This document shows positions 14,870 to 21,264 of a DNA stretch of 29,912 nucleotides, one piece after another. A model generated the notes under the pieces. The model had not been told where the DNA came from and did not search any database. It worked only from the letters and a program-made list of their open reading frames with translations. Source of the DNA: CAYZPE01 sp964626625. Lineage in GTDB: Bacteria; Patescibacteriota; Minisyncoccia; Phycocordibacterales; CAYZPE01. A program made the position numbers and the translations under genes. The stretch lies in assembly GCA_964626625.1 (NCBI GenBank), contig CAZVFV010000005.1:1-29912 (forward strand), in the 5' to 3' direction. How positions within the stretch are numbered: the stretch's first letter is position 1; the number at the start of each line of letters is the position of its first letter.

Positions 14870-16210
14870 ATGGCAAAAAATATTTTACAAGATGTTGTGC
14901 CTCCTAATCGTCGCTCCATAAGAAACATCCCTATTTCTTCTACTCGTAAGAAAATTACAGCACAAGCTGAGGTATTTCCTCTTAAAAAAGAATCACCTTC
15001 TTTTGTTCAATCTAAAAAAATAAATCAAGTTTCTGTTGAAGAAATGTCTCCTGTGCATAATAAAAGAAAGTTCTCTAAGAAAATTTTAGGACTTGTAGTA
15101 GTTCTTTTTGTTTTCTTATTTTTATACATATTCACTGTCTTTTTTGCATCTGCAACAATAACAATTACTCCTCGACAGCAGAAAGTTACCCTTAATGAAA
15201 CTATAAAAGTGGGAGATACGTTAAGTGGTATTCCATATGAAGTTGTCACGTTAAGTCGTACTGAAGGAAAGATAGTATCTGCGACTGAAAGTAAGACAGT
15301 TGAAGAAAGAGCTTCTGGTACGGTTATTGTGTACAATACCCACAGTAATACCTCTCAGAGACTTATAAAAAATACACGCTTTGAAACACCTGAAGGTTTA
15401 ATTTATAGAATACGCGACTCAATTACTGTTCCGGGTCAGACAACAAAAAGTGGAGTTGTCACTCCTGGTAGTGTTGAGGTTGCTATTTTTGCAGATTCAC
15501 CTGGAGAAAAATACAATACAGGTCTCACTGATTTCACTATCCCAGGTTTTAAGGGAGATCCTCGCTATAAAGCATTCTATGCTCGTTCAAAAACTCCAAT
15601 GACAGGTGGATTTGTTGGTGTTCGAAAGGTCGTTGCAACAACTGACAAAGAAATAGCTCTTGCAGAACTTGAGAGTGCTCTCTCTGATTCTTTAGAGAAA
15701 GAAATCCAAACTCAAATACCTGATAAGTATATTTCTTATAAAGACATGATCTTTTTTGAATTTGAGGAAAGTGATCAAACAGAAACTACAGACTCCTCAG
15801 TTAAAGTTAATCTAAAGGGTACAATTAAAGCTTTTATACTTGATATAGATAAGTTAGAAAATATTATTGCTTCTGAGACAGCACCTGCTCTTGCTGGACT
15901 CGGGGATGTTGATTTTATTAACTTAAACAACATAACTGTTTCAGTTAAAAATAAATCAAGTGTTGATATTTTAAATCAAAAACCTTTCGATATCATGTTG
16001 ACTGGAGAAGGTATTGTTGTGATGATTTTCCCTCAAGATGAGATTATTTCTAGTCTTTTAGGTGCGTCTATAGACGATTTTACAGTAGTACTTGATACTT
16101 ATAAAATGGCTATACAAAAGGCTGATGCACTTATTTCACCTTTTTGGAAAAAGACTTTTCCTAAAGACAAAGACAAGATTTATTTAACAAAAACCTTACT
16201 TGAAAAATAG
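14870..16210 (+). CDS. Single-span membrane protein with baseplate-J/gp47-like exported domain
   Basis: 446 residues: a basic, proline-containing cytoplasmic tail (1-71), one membrane helix (about 72-93) and a large exported domain. Residues about 140-245 read like the baseplate J/gp47 fold: ASGTVIVYNT, then a TRFETPEGLIYRI hairpin, an ITVPGQTT turn, a PGSVEVAIFADSPGEKYN segment and TIPGFKGDPRYKAFYA. Proteins of this design with Baseplate_J annotation are, as I recall, frequent in CPR genomes. No other phage-tail or contractile-system gene is present. A cell-surface or cell-division assembly with the adjacent actin-like ATPase is an inference. It has no Shine-Dalgarno; TAATAT at 14856-14861 is a possible -10. 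Confidence 0.7.
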   Translation: MAKNILQDVVPPNRRSIRNIPISSTRKKITAQAEVFPLKKESPSFVQSKKINQVSVEEMSPVHNKRKFSKKILGLVVVLFVFLFLYIFTVFFASATITITPRQQKVTLNETIKVGDTLSGIPYEVVTLSRTEGKIVSATESKTVEERASGTVIVYNTHSNTSQRLIKNTRFETPEGLIYRIRDSITVPGQTTKSGVVTPGSVEVAIFADSPGEKYNTGLTDFTIPGFKGDPRYKAFYARSKTPMTGGFVGVRKVVATTDKEIALAELESALSDSLEKEIQTQIPDKYISYKDMIFFEFEESDQTETTDSSVKVNLKGTIKAFILDIDKLENIIASETAPALAGLGDVDFINLNNITVSVKNKSSVDILNQKPFDIMLTGEGIVVMIFPQDEIISSLLGASIDDFTVVLDTYKMAIQKADALISPFWKKTFPKDKDKIYLTKTLLEK

Positions 16211-16240
16211 AAGATATATAAGAAGTTAACGGGATACGTA

Positions 16241-16289
16241 TTGACTAATATACGGCTTATTTGCTAGTATGTTTCTCACTGCCTATAGT
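16241..16289 (+). promoter_or_regulatory. Promoter region of the infA-rpsI operon
   Basis: TTGACT (16241-16246), 18-base spacer, TGC-TAGTAT (hexamer 16265-16270) form one promoter. A second hexamer, TATAGT (16284-16289), ends 6 bases before the infA ATG at 16296. Either would drive the operon. Confidence 0.5.
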
Positions 16290-16295
16290 AGTGTA

Positions 16296-16517
16296 ATGCA
16301 GAAAGAAAATTCACAAAAACAAGTCGTATTAGGGAGGGTTATTGAAGCCTTACCAAACACCTTTTTTAAGGTTGTTCGAGAAGATACAAATGAAGAGATT
16401 ATGACCTATCTTTCAGGTAAGATGCGACTCAATAGAATCCGTGTTTTAGTTGGAGATAAGGTTGAGGTTGAAATAGACCCGTATGGTGGTAAAGGAAGAG
16501 TAAGTAGACGTCTATAG
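16296..16517 (+). CDS. infA: Translation initiation factor IF-1
   Basis: Binds the ribosomal A site during initiation. The frame extends upstream to 16269, but ATG 16296 gives 73 residues, the standard length, with the OB-fold beginning at VLGRVIEALPNTFFKV (11-26). Conserved segments are SGKMRLNRIRVLVGDKVEVE (40-59) and the GKGRVSRR end. It is the first gene of the ribosomal operon, and the closely spaced TATAGT upstream supports this start. Confidence 0.95.
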   Translation: MQKENSQKQVVLGRVIEALPNTFFKVVREDTNEEIMTYLSGKMRLNRIRVLVGDKVEVEIDPYGGKGRVSRRL

Positions 16518-16539
16518 GATAGCGTTCACGAACCTCTGT

Positions 16540-16572
16540 CCGAATCTAATTTCGGGCTATTATTTTTTTTAA
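16540..16572 (+). terminator. Weak hairpin plus T-run between infA and rpmJ
   Basis: CCGAA/TTCGG stem (16540-16544 with 16551-16555), a 6-base loop, then a T-rich run. Only 5 pairs, so it may be a partial attenuator rather than a full stop. Confidence 0.35.
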
Positions 16573-16578
16573 AAAACA

Positions 16579-16695
16579 ATGAGAGTAAAATCATCCGTAA
16601 AGAAAATTTGTCCAAAGTGTCAGGTCATCAGACGAAGAGGCCGTGTTTTCATTGTATGTAAGGCCAATTTACGACATAAACAACGACAAGGTTAA
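16579..16695 (+). CDS. rpmJ: Ribosomal protein L36
   Basis: 38 residues from ATG 16579 to TAA 16693-16695. It begins MRVKSSVKK and has the zinc-binding set CPKC (C11, C14), C27 and H33, with arginine-rich RRRGRVFIVC, so it is the zinc-binding (C+) form of L36. It lies between infA and rpsM, the standard order in the alpha operon. Confidence 0.95.
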   Translation: MRVKSSVKKICPKCQVIRRRGRVFIVCKANLRHKQRQG

Positions 16696-16705
16696 TTTTA
16701 ATATT

Positions 16706-17086
16706 ATGAGAATTTTAGGAATCACAATACCAGAAGAAAAACGTTTAGAAATAGGTCTTACTATTTTATATGGAATCGGACGTTCTCGAGCTCAGAAAAT
16801 CTTAGCAGAAGCTAATGTTGAATACGGCAAAAAGCCAAAAGACATAAGTGCTGATGAGGAAAACACAATTCGTCGTGCAATTGAAGGTTTTACTATTGAA
16901 GGCGATCTAAAACGTGAAGTTGCTTCAAATATTAAGCGTCTTAAAGACATTAAGGCATATCGAGGAGTTAGACATACTCGAATATTACCAGTAAGAGGTC
17001 AGAGAACTAAGACAAACTCTCGAACACGAAGAGGTAATACTCGAAAGACAATGGGTACTGGTCGTCGTGCAGCAGATAAGAAATAA
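16706..17086 (+). CDS. rpsM: Ribosomal protein S13
   Basis: 126 residues from ATG 16706; the longer upstream frame overlaps rpmJ and is rejected. It contacts the tRNAs and the bridge to L5 in the small-subunit head. MRILGITIPEEKRLEIGLT at the start, the helix-hairpin-helix YGIGRSRAQKIL (24-35), YRGVRHTRILPVRGQRTKTN and the basic tail RTRRGNTRKT are all family-typical. No Shine-Dalgarno. Confidence 0.98.
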   Translation: MRILGITIPEEKRLEIGLTILYGIGRSRAQKILAEANVEYGKKPKDISADEENTIRRAIEGFTIEGDLKREVASNIKRLKDIKAYRGVRHTRILPVRGQRTKTNSRTRRGNTRKTMGTGRRAADKK

Positions 17087-17091
17087 AAATT

Positions 17092-17520
17092 ATGGGAAAA
17101 AAGCGAATCGTTAAAAAAACAGGAGGATCAGCTGAAGGAGTTCAAAAAACTGCTTCAGCTTTGTCAAAAAAGAAAGTTGATGTCGCTGTTTTATATGTTC
17201 AATCTACATACAACAATACAAAAGTTCTCCTTACCGATACAAAAGGAGGTGCTCTTTGCTGGTCATCAAGTGGATCATTAGGTTTCAAGGGTGCTAAAAA
17301 GGGAACACCTTTCGCAGCTGCAAAAGTAGGTGAAGTTCTAGGTGACAAAGCAAAGCTTATGGGAGTAAAAGAAATCTCTGTTGTGGTGAATGGCGTTGGT
17401 TCAGGACGTGAATCTTCAATCCGAGGCTTTATTTCACGAGGTATTAATATTACTAGTATTAAGGATATGACACCGGTTCCTCATAACGGACCTCGTCCTC
17501 CGCGACCAAGACGCGTATAA
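17092..17520 (+). CDS. rpsK: Ribosomal protein S11
   Basis: 142 residues; part of the 30S platform. A basic, lineage-variable N terminus (about 1-28) precedes the S11 core (VAVLYVQSTYNNTKVLLTD near 31-49, KGAKKGTPFAAAKVGE near 83-98). It ends with the diagnostic PHNGPRPPRPRRV. It starts 5 bases after the rpsM stop with no Shine-Dalgarno. Confidence 0.98.
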   Translation: MGKKRIVKKTGGSAEGVQKTASALSKKKVDVAVLYVQSTYNNTKVLLTDTKGGALCWSSSGSLGFKGAKKGTPFAAAKVGEVLGDKAKLMGVKEISVVVNGVGSGRESSIRGFISRGINITSIKDMTPVPHNGPRPPRPRRV

Positions 17521-17529
17521 ACAAATAAT

Positions 17530-18147
17530 ATGATTTCAGGACCAAAATATAAAATTGCTCGACGTTTACGTGCCCCAATCTTTGAGAAGACTCAAACTCA
17601 AAAATATGCACTTCGCGAAGCACGCAAAATAAAAGCTAAAAGTAAGCGACGACCAGCTCAAAAAACTGAGTACGGTCTTCAAATGCTTGAAAAACAAAAG
17701 GCTCGTTTGAGTTATGGAATTTCTGAAAAACAGTTTTCTAAATATGTTTCTGAATCTATTGCAAAGAAAGCTGTGAAATCAAGTCAAGCTTTGTTTGAAC
17801 GACTTGAGACACGTGTTGATAACATCGTATATCGCCTTGGATTAGCTCCTACACGTCGTTTCGCTCGACAAATGGTATCTCATGGTCATATCACCTGTAA
17901 TGGACGCAAGACAAATATCCCTTCAATGCAAATTTACAAAGCAGATGTTATTTCTATTCGAGAAGGCAGTCTCAAGACCAAGTTATTTAACGAACTTACT
18001 GAGAAACACAAGACTTACACAACACCGAAGTGGTTGAAATTTGACCTTGAAAAGAAACAAGGTACGGTAGTTGCTTCGCCAGTTCTTGAAGAACAGAAAG
18101 ATCTGTTATTTGATCTTGATACCGTGCTCGAGTTCTATAGTAGATAA
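17530..18147 (+). CDS. rpsD: Ribosomal protein S4
   Basis: 205 residues; an early-binding 30S assembly protein that in other bacteria represses its own operon. The N-terminal basic part (SKRRPAQKTEYGLQMLEKQK near 37-56) precedes the S4 RNA-binding domain: RLETRVDNIVYRLGLAPTRR (about 96-115) and RQMVSHGHITCNGRKTNIPS. No CxxC zinc motif is present near the N terminus, so this is a zinc-free form. Confidence 0.98.
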   Translation: MISGPKYKIARRLRAPIFEKTQTQKYALREARKIKAKSKRRPAQKTEYGLQMLEKQKARLSYGISEKQFSKYVSESIAKKAVKSSQALFERLETRVDNIVYRLGLAPTRRFARQMVSHGHITCNGRKTNIPSMQIYKADVISIREGSLKTKLFNELTEKHKTYTTPKWLKFDLEKKQGTVVASPVLEEQKDLLFDLDTVLEFYSR

Positions 18148-18150
18148 AAT

Positions 18151-18178
18151 TTGATTATTTTTAAAAATTTAGTATAAT
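18151..18178 (+). promoter_or_regulatory. Internal promoter for rpoA
   Basis: TTGATT (18151-18156), 16-base spacer, perfect TATAAT (18173-18178). It lies in the 58-base gap between rpsD and rpoA and would give a leader of about 20 bases. It suggests rpoA and the genes after it are also transcribed separately. Confidence 0.65.
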
Positions 18179-18205
18179 TAAAAGCCAATTTTTAATAACA
18201 ATAAT

Positions 18206-19165
18206 ATGTCTGATTACAACATAGTTTTACCTTCAAAACCAAAGATTGTGTCACAGGAAGGTACTGTGGGCGTTTATGAGATTGATGGTCTATATCCAGG
18301 ATATGGTCACACTCTCGGAAACTCGCTTCGCCGTATCATTCTTTCATCATTACCAGGAGCTGCTATTACATCAGTTAAAATTTCTGGTGTAAATCATGAG
18401 TTTTCTGTTATGGACGGTGTAAAAGAAGATGTAATTACAATTCTTTTAAATCTTAAGAAAGTTCGTATCAAGATGCTGAGTGACGAACCTCAAACTCTTA
18501 CCTTAGAAATAAAGGGTTCAAAAGAGGTTACTGCTGCTGATATTAAAGCACCAGGACAAATTGAAATATTAAATCCAGAACAAGTACTTTTCTCTGTTAC
18601 AGATAAAAATACAAAAATTGAAATGGAATTATATGTTGAAAGAGGTCTTGGATACGTTCCAAAGGAAGTTCTTCAAAAGAACCGAGTTGATATCGGAAGT
18701 ATTTCTCTTGATGGTATCTTTACTCCAATCAGAAAGGTTAATTATGAAGTAGAAAATATGCGAGTTGGAAACAGAACAGACTTCAACCGTCTAAAATTCT
18801 TTATTGAAACAGACGGAACAATAACTCCAAAAGAAGCACTGGAGAAATCTATTGAAGTTATGATTCACCAATTAAAGGCTATCATCGGTTTTAAAGAAGA
18901 AGAACCTTTAATAAAAGAGCCTTCAGCAGTATCTTCAACTGAAGAAAAAGATGCTGATCCTGAATTCTTGAAAACTCGTATTGAGACCGTAGGTTTTTCT
19001 CAGAGAACTTTCAACGCGCTTTCAAGTGCTAATATTCGAACTGTTGGTGGACTAGTACGTAAGAAGGAAAAAGATATTCTTGATATAGAAGGTCTTGGTT
19101 CTAAAGGTGTTACTGAAATAAAAGAAAAGCTTGCTGAATTTGGAATTTCACTTAAGGTAGAATAA
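18206..19165 (+). CDS. rpoA: RNA polymerase alpha subunit
   Basis: 319 residues. The N-terminal dimerisation/assembly domain (about 1-230) has GHTLGNSLRRIILSSLPGAA (near 33-52), RGLGYVP and the PIRKVNYEVENMRVGNRTD stretch. A linker rich in E, P and S (about 230-255) connects to the C-terminal DNA/activator-binding domain (about 255-319): GFSQRTFNALSSANIRTVGG and LDIEGLGSKGVTEIKEKL, the two helix-hairpin-helix motifs. Length and domains are normal. Position after rpsD is the standard alpha-operon order. Confidence 0.98.
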   Translation: MSDYNIVLPSKPKIVSQEGTVGVYEIDGLYPGYGHTLGNSLRRIILSSLPGAAITSVKISGVNHEFSVMDGVKEDVITILLNLKKVRIKMLSDEPQTLTLEIKGSKEVTAADIKAPGQIEILNPEQVLFSVTDKNTKIEMELYVERGLGYVPKEVLQKNRVDIGSISLDGIFTPIRKVNYEVENMRVGNRTDFNRLKFFIETDGTITPKEALEKSIEVMIHQLKAIIGFKEEEPLIKEPSAVSSTEEKDADPEFLKTRIETVGFSQRTFNALSSANIRTVGGLVRKKEKDILDIEGLGSKGVTEIKEKLAEFGISLKVE

Positions 19166-19174
19166 AAAAGTACC

Positions 19175-19519
19175 ATGAGACATCATAACAACATTAAAAG
19201 TTTTAATAGACCTAAAAACCAACGAGAAGCACTCATGAAGTCTCTTGCGCGCTCTTTGGTTATTAAAGAGAAAATTCGAACAACAGGAGCAAAAGCAAAA
19301 TCACTCCGTCCTTTTGTTGAGCGTGTGATTACCTATGCAAAGAAAGGTACAATTGCTTCAAAAAGAGATGCAATTGCTTTAGTTGGTGTTGATACATCAA
19401 AGAAGCTCGACGAGCTTGCAAAGCGTTTTGAGGATCGTAAGGGTGGATATACTCGAATCACAAAACTTCCTCGAAGGATGAGTGATGGTAGCACAATGTC
19501 TGTTATTGAATTTGTATAA
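19175..19519 (+). CDS. rplQ: Ribosomal protein L17
   Basis: 114 residues, starting 9 bases after rpoA. It sits near the peptide exit tunnel. It begins MRHHNNIKSFNRPKNQREAL (family MRH...L.R....R.AL), with SLARSLVIKEKIRTTGAKAK and the GGYTRITKLPRRMSDGS segment typical of L17. Confidence 0.97.
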   Translation: MRHHNNIKSFNRPKNQREALMKSLARSLVIKEKIRTTGAKAKSLRPFVERVITYAKKGTIASKRDAIALVGVDTSKKLDELAKRFEDRKGGYTRITKLPRRMSDGSTMSVIEFV

Positions 19520-19523
19520 ATAT

Positions 19524-19898
19524 ATGGAAAAAGAACAAACAAAAAATTCTATTGAAACACATACAATAGACGCACAAGGAAAAAGACTGGGAAGAGTTTC
19601 AAGTCAAGCTGCTGTTCTACTTATGGGCAAGCACACTCCTCAGTTTGCAAAAAATAAAGTGTATCCAGTACAGGTTAATATTATCAATGCTTCAAAAGCT
19701 TATATCTCTACTAAAAAGAAGGAAACAAAAGAATATGCTTCTCACTCACAGCATCTTGGAGGTATTAACATAAAAACACTTGCTCACGTAATTGAGTTTA
19801 AGGGTGTTTCTGAAGTTTTCAGGAGAGCAGTACTTGGAATGCTTCCTAAAAATAAATTACGAAGTGTTATGATTAAAAATCTTAGTGTTACCGAATAA
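19524..19898 (+). CDS. rplM: Ribosomal protein L13
   Basis: 124 residues from ATG 19524, 4 bases after the rplQ stop; the frame opens earlier but that start overlaps rplQ. Family segments: TIDAQGKRLGRVSSQAAVLL (about 13-32), MGKH, VNIINASK, HSQHLGG and RRAVLGMLPKNKLR. It is shorter than the E. coli protein (142), with a trimmed C terminus after the GMLPKN helix. rplM follows rplQ as in many bacteria and pairs with rpsI downstream. Confidence 0.96.
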   Translation: MEKEQTKNSIETHTIDAQGKRLGRVSSQAAVLLMGKHTPQFAKNKVYPVQVNIINASKAYISTKKKETKEYASHSQHLGGINIKTLAHVIEFKGVSEVFRRAVLGMLPKNKLRSVMIKNLSVTE

Positions 19899-19906
19899 AT
19901 ACGTAT

Positions 19907-20311
19907 ATGGAATCAACAAAGGAAAAATACATAGAAGCTATTGGACGAAGAAAGACTGCATCTGCACGAGTTCGAATTACTCCTGCAAGTAAACAATCTG
20001 TAACAATAAACGATCGTGACTTAGCAGATTTTTTTCATATTCGTGAATTAGTAAATACAGTTTTAGCTCCTTTTGAAAAACTAAAACTTACACAAAAATT
20101 TAAAGTAACAGTAATAGCTAAGGGTGGTGGTATTGCATCACAAGCAGAAGCTGTTCGTCTTGGAATCTCTCGAGCACTTCTTGAAGTTGACGCAGAGCTT
20201 AGAGCAAAATTAAAGAGTGAAGGGTTTCTCAAGCGAGATCCTCGAGCTAAAGAGCGCCGTAAATTCGGTCTCAAAAAAGCAAGAAAAGCTCCTCAATGGT
20301 CAAAACGATAA
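19907..20311 (+). CDS. rpsI: Ribosomal protein S9
   Basis: 134 residues. The family start YIEAIGRRKTASARVRI (about 8-24), GGGIASQAEAVRLGISRALL (about 75-94) and the C-terminal tail RKFGLKKARKAPQWSKR, which reaches the P-site tRNA, are all intact. It is the last gene of the ribosomal operon and is followed at once by a terminator. Confidence 0.98.
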   Translation: MESTKEKYIEAIGRRKTASARVRITPASKQSVTINDRDLADFFHIRELVNTVLAPFEKLKLTQKFKVTVIAKGGGIASQAEAVRLGISRALLEVDAELRAKLKSEGFLKRDPRAKERRKFGLKKARKAPQWSKR

Positions 20312-20312
20312 C

Positions 20313-20340
20313 AAAAGGCACTCTCGGAGTGCTTTTTGTT
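20313..20340 (+). terminator. Rho-independent terminator of the ribosomal operon
   Basis: Stem GCACTC/GAGTGC (20318-20323 with 20327-20332) extended by A:T pairs on both sides, TCG loop, T-run. It begins 2 bases after the rpsI stop. Confidence 0.9.
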
Positions 20341-20598
20341 TTGCCATTGCGGTGAGAGAAAAGGGTCGGAAAAACTTCGGTTTTTCCGTGGAGGAAGGTA
20401 GCGAACGAAGTGAATGTTTGAAAACCGTGGGTTTCTAAGGAATAAAATGACTCCTCATTGGAGTAAATACTAGTTTACGGAATTGTGGAGAGAGTGAGGG
20501 TCGGAGAGGGCGGTTTCTGCCCTTTCCGTGGAGTAAATTATTAAAAACCGAGGGCTCCCGATTTGTCTACGCTCGCGTAGCAACAATCGGTTTTTTTC
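20341..20598 (+). ncRNA. Candidate structured RNA with two repeated hairpin modules
   Basis: This stretch of about 250 bases between rpsI and grpE codes for no convincing protein. Two related modules start at 20346 and 20482: each has ATTG(C/T)GG, a GAGAG-rich piece, AGGGTCGGA, a hairpin, then TCCGTGGAG. Hairpin 1 (20367-20388) has 9 pairs and a TTCG loop; hairpin 2 (20502-20528) has 10 pairs with different loop and stem sequence. Between them are smaller stems: AAACC/GGTTT (20422-20434), ACTCC/GGAGT (20450-20464) and GTAAA/TTTAC. The region ends in a terminator (20558-20597). I could not match it to RNase P RNA, tmRNA, SRP RNA or a riboswitch I know. No clear promoter of its own is visible. 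Confidence 0.4.
20558..20597 (+). terminator. Rho-independent terminator before grpE
   Basis: Outer stem CCGAT/ATCGG and inner stem CTACG/CGTAG with a short loop, then seven Ts (20591-20597). The grpE -35 begins 2 bases later, so transcription from upstream and grpE initiation are separated here. Confidence 0.85.
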
Positions 20599-20626
20599 TT
20601 GCTCTCACAAAAATTTTTGCTACAAT
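20599..20626 (+). promoter_or_regulatory. Promoter of grpE
   Basis: TTGCTC (20599-20604), 16-base spacer, TGC-TACAAT (extended -10, hexamer 20621-20626). The start codon 20638 lies 11 bases after the hexamer. No CIRCE inverted repeat is present. Confidence 0.65.
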
Positions 20627-20637
20627 GTGTTCACACT

Positions 20638-21201
20638 ATGATGAAAAAACATAAAGTAGAAGATGAAGATATTATTCCCGAAGAAGACTCTGATCATGCT
20701 CGTGGTGGAGAAACTAAAACAGAAGTAGAAAAACTTAAGGAAAAACTTAAGGAGTGTCAAGCTCAAAAACAAGAATATCTCGATAGTTGGCAAAGAGCTC
20801 AGGCAGAATTTGTGAACGCTCGTAAACGTGATGGGGAAACTCATAAAGAGATACTTAAGCACGCAAATGAATCTCTTATTCTCGACATTATCCCTGTTCT
20901 TGATAGTTTCGATATGGCATTTGGCAATAAAGAAGCTTGGGAAAAGGTAGAGAAAAATTGGCGGATAGGTGTTGAGTACATTTATTCTCAACTAGTGGGG
21001 GTTTTACAAAACAATAACATCACACAACTCAACCCTCAACAAGAAATGTTCAACACCGAGTTCCATGAAGCAATTGAGGAAGTAGAAGGAGATAAAAAAG
21101 ATGAAGGGAAGGTTGTCGAAGTGCTTCAAAAAGGTTATAAACTCCACGAAAGAATTATCAGAACAGCGAAAGTTAAAGTTGGAAGTCACGCAAAAACATA
21201 A
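20638..21201 (+). CDS. grpE: Nucleotide exchange factor GrpE
   Basis: 187 residues from ATG 20638 (a second ATG directly follows). GrpE releases ADP from DnaK. An acidic N terminus (about 1-32) leads into a long coiled coil (about 33-80: TEVEKLKEKLKECQAQKQEY), the family AEFVNARKRD segment, then the beta-wing domain (FNTEFHEAIEEVEGD, GYKLHERIIRTAKVKV). The upstream TTG frame start overlaps the promoter and is rejected. It is the first gene of the chaperone cluster grpE-dnaK-dnaJ. Confidence 0.97.
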   Translation: MMKKHKVEDEDIIPEEDSDHARGGETKTEVEKLKEKLKECQAQKQEYLDSWQRAQAEFVNARKRDGETHKEILKHANESLILDIIPVLDSFDMAFGNKEAWEKVEKNWRIGVEYIYSQLVGVLQNNNITQLNPQQEMFNTEFHEAIEEVEGDKKDEGKVVEVLQKGYKLHERIIRTAKVKVGSHAKT

Positions 21202-21204
21202 AGT

Positions 21205-21232
21205 TTGACAAATATAATATTGTTTTTATAAT
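21205..21232 (+). promoter_or_regulatory. Strong consensus promoter of dnaK
   Basis: Perfect TTGACA (21205-21210), 16-base spacer, perfect TATAAT (21227-21232); the best sigma-70 promoter in the window. It would give a leader of about 25 bases before ATG 21265, without a Shine-Dalgarno. No CIRCE element. Confidence 0.8.
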
Positions 21233-21264
21233 ATATTACGCATTAGTAACTAATTTTAATCACC

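Noticed and set aside
14870..16210. Phage tail or contractile injection system
   Set aside because: Only a single baseplate-J-like domain is present, on a membrane anchor; no sheath, tube, spike or ATPase genes of such systems occur.
16643..16705. Upstream extension of rpsM
   Set aside because: It overlaps rpmJ; the S13 family begins at ATG 16706.
21202..21264. CIRCE operator upstream of dnaK
   Set aside because: No TTAGCACTC/GAGTGCTAA inverted repeat. The GCACTC/GAGTGC stem at 20318-20332 is the rpsI terminator.
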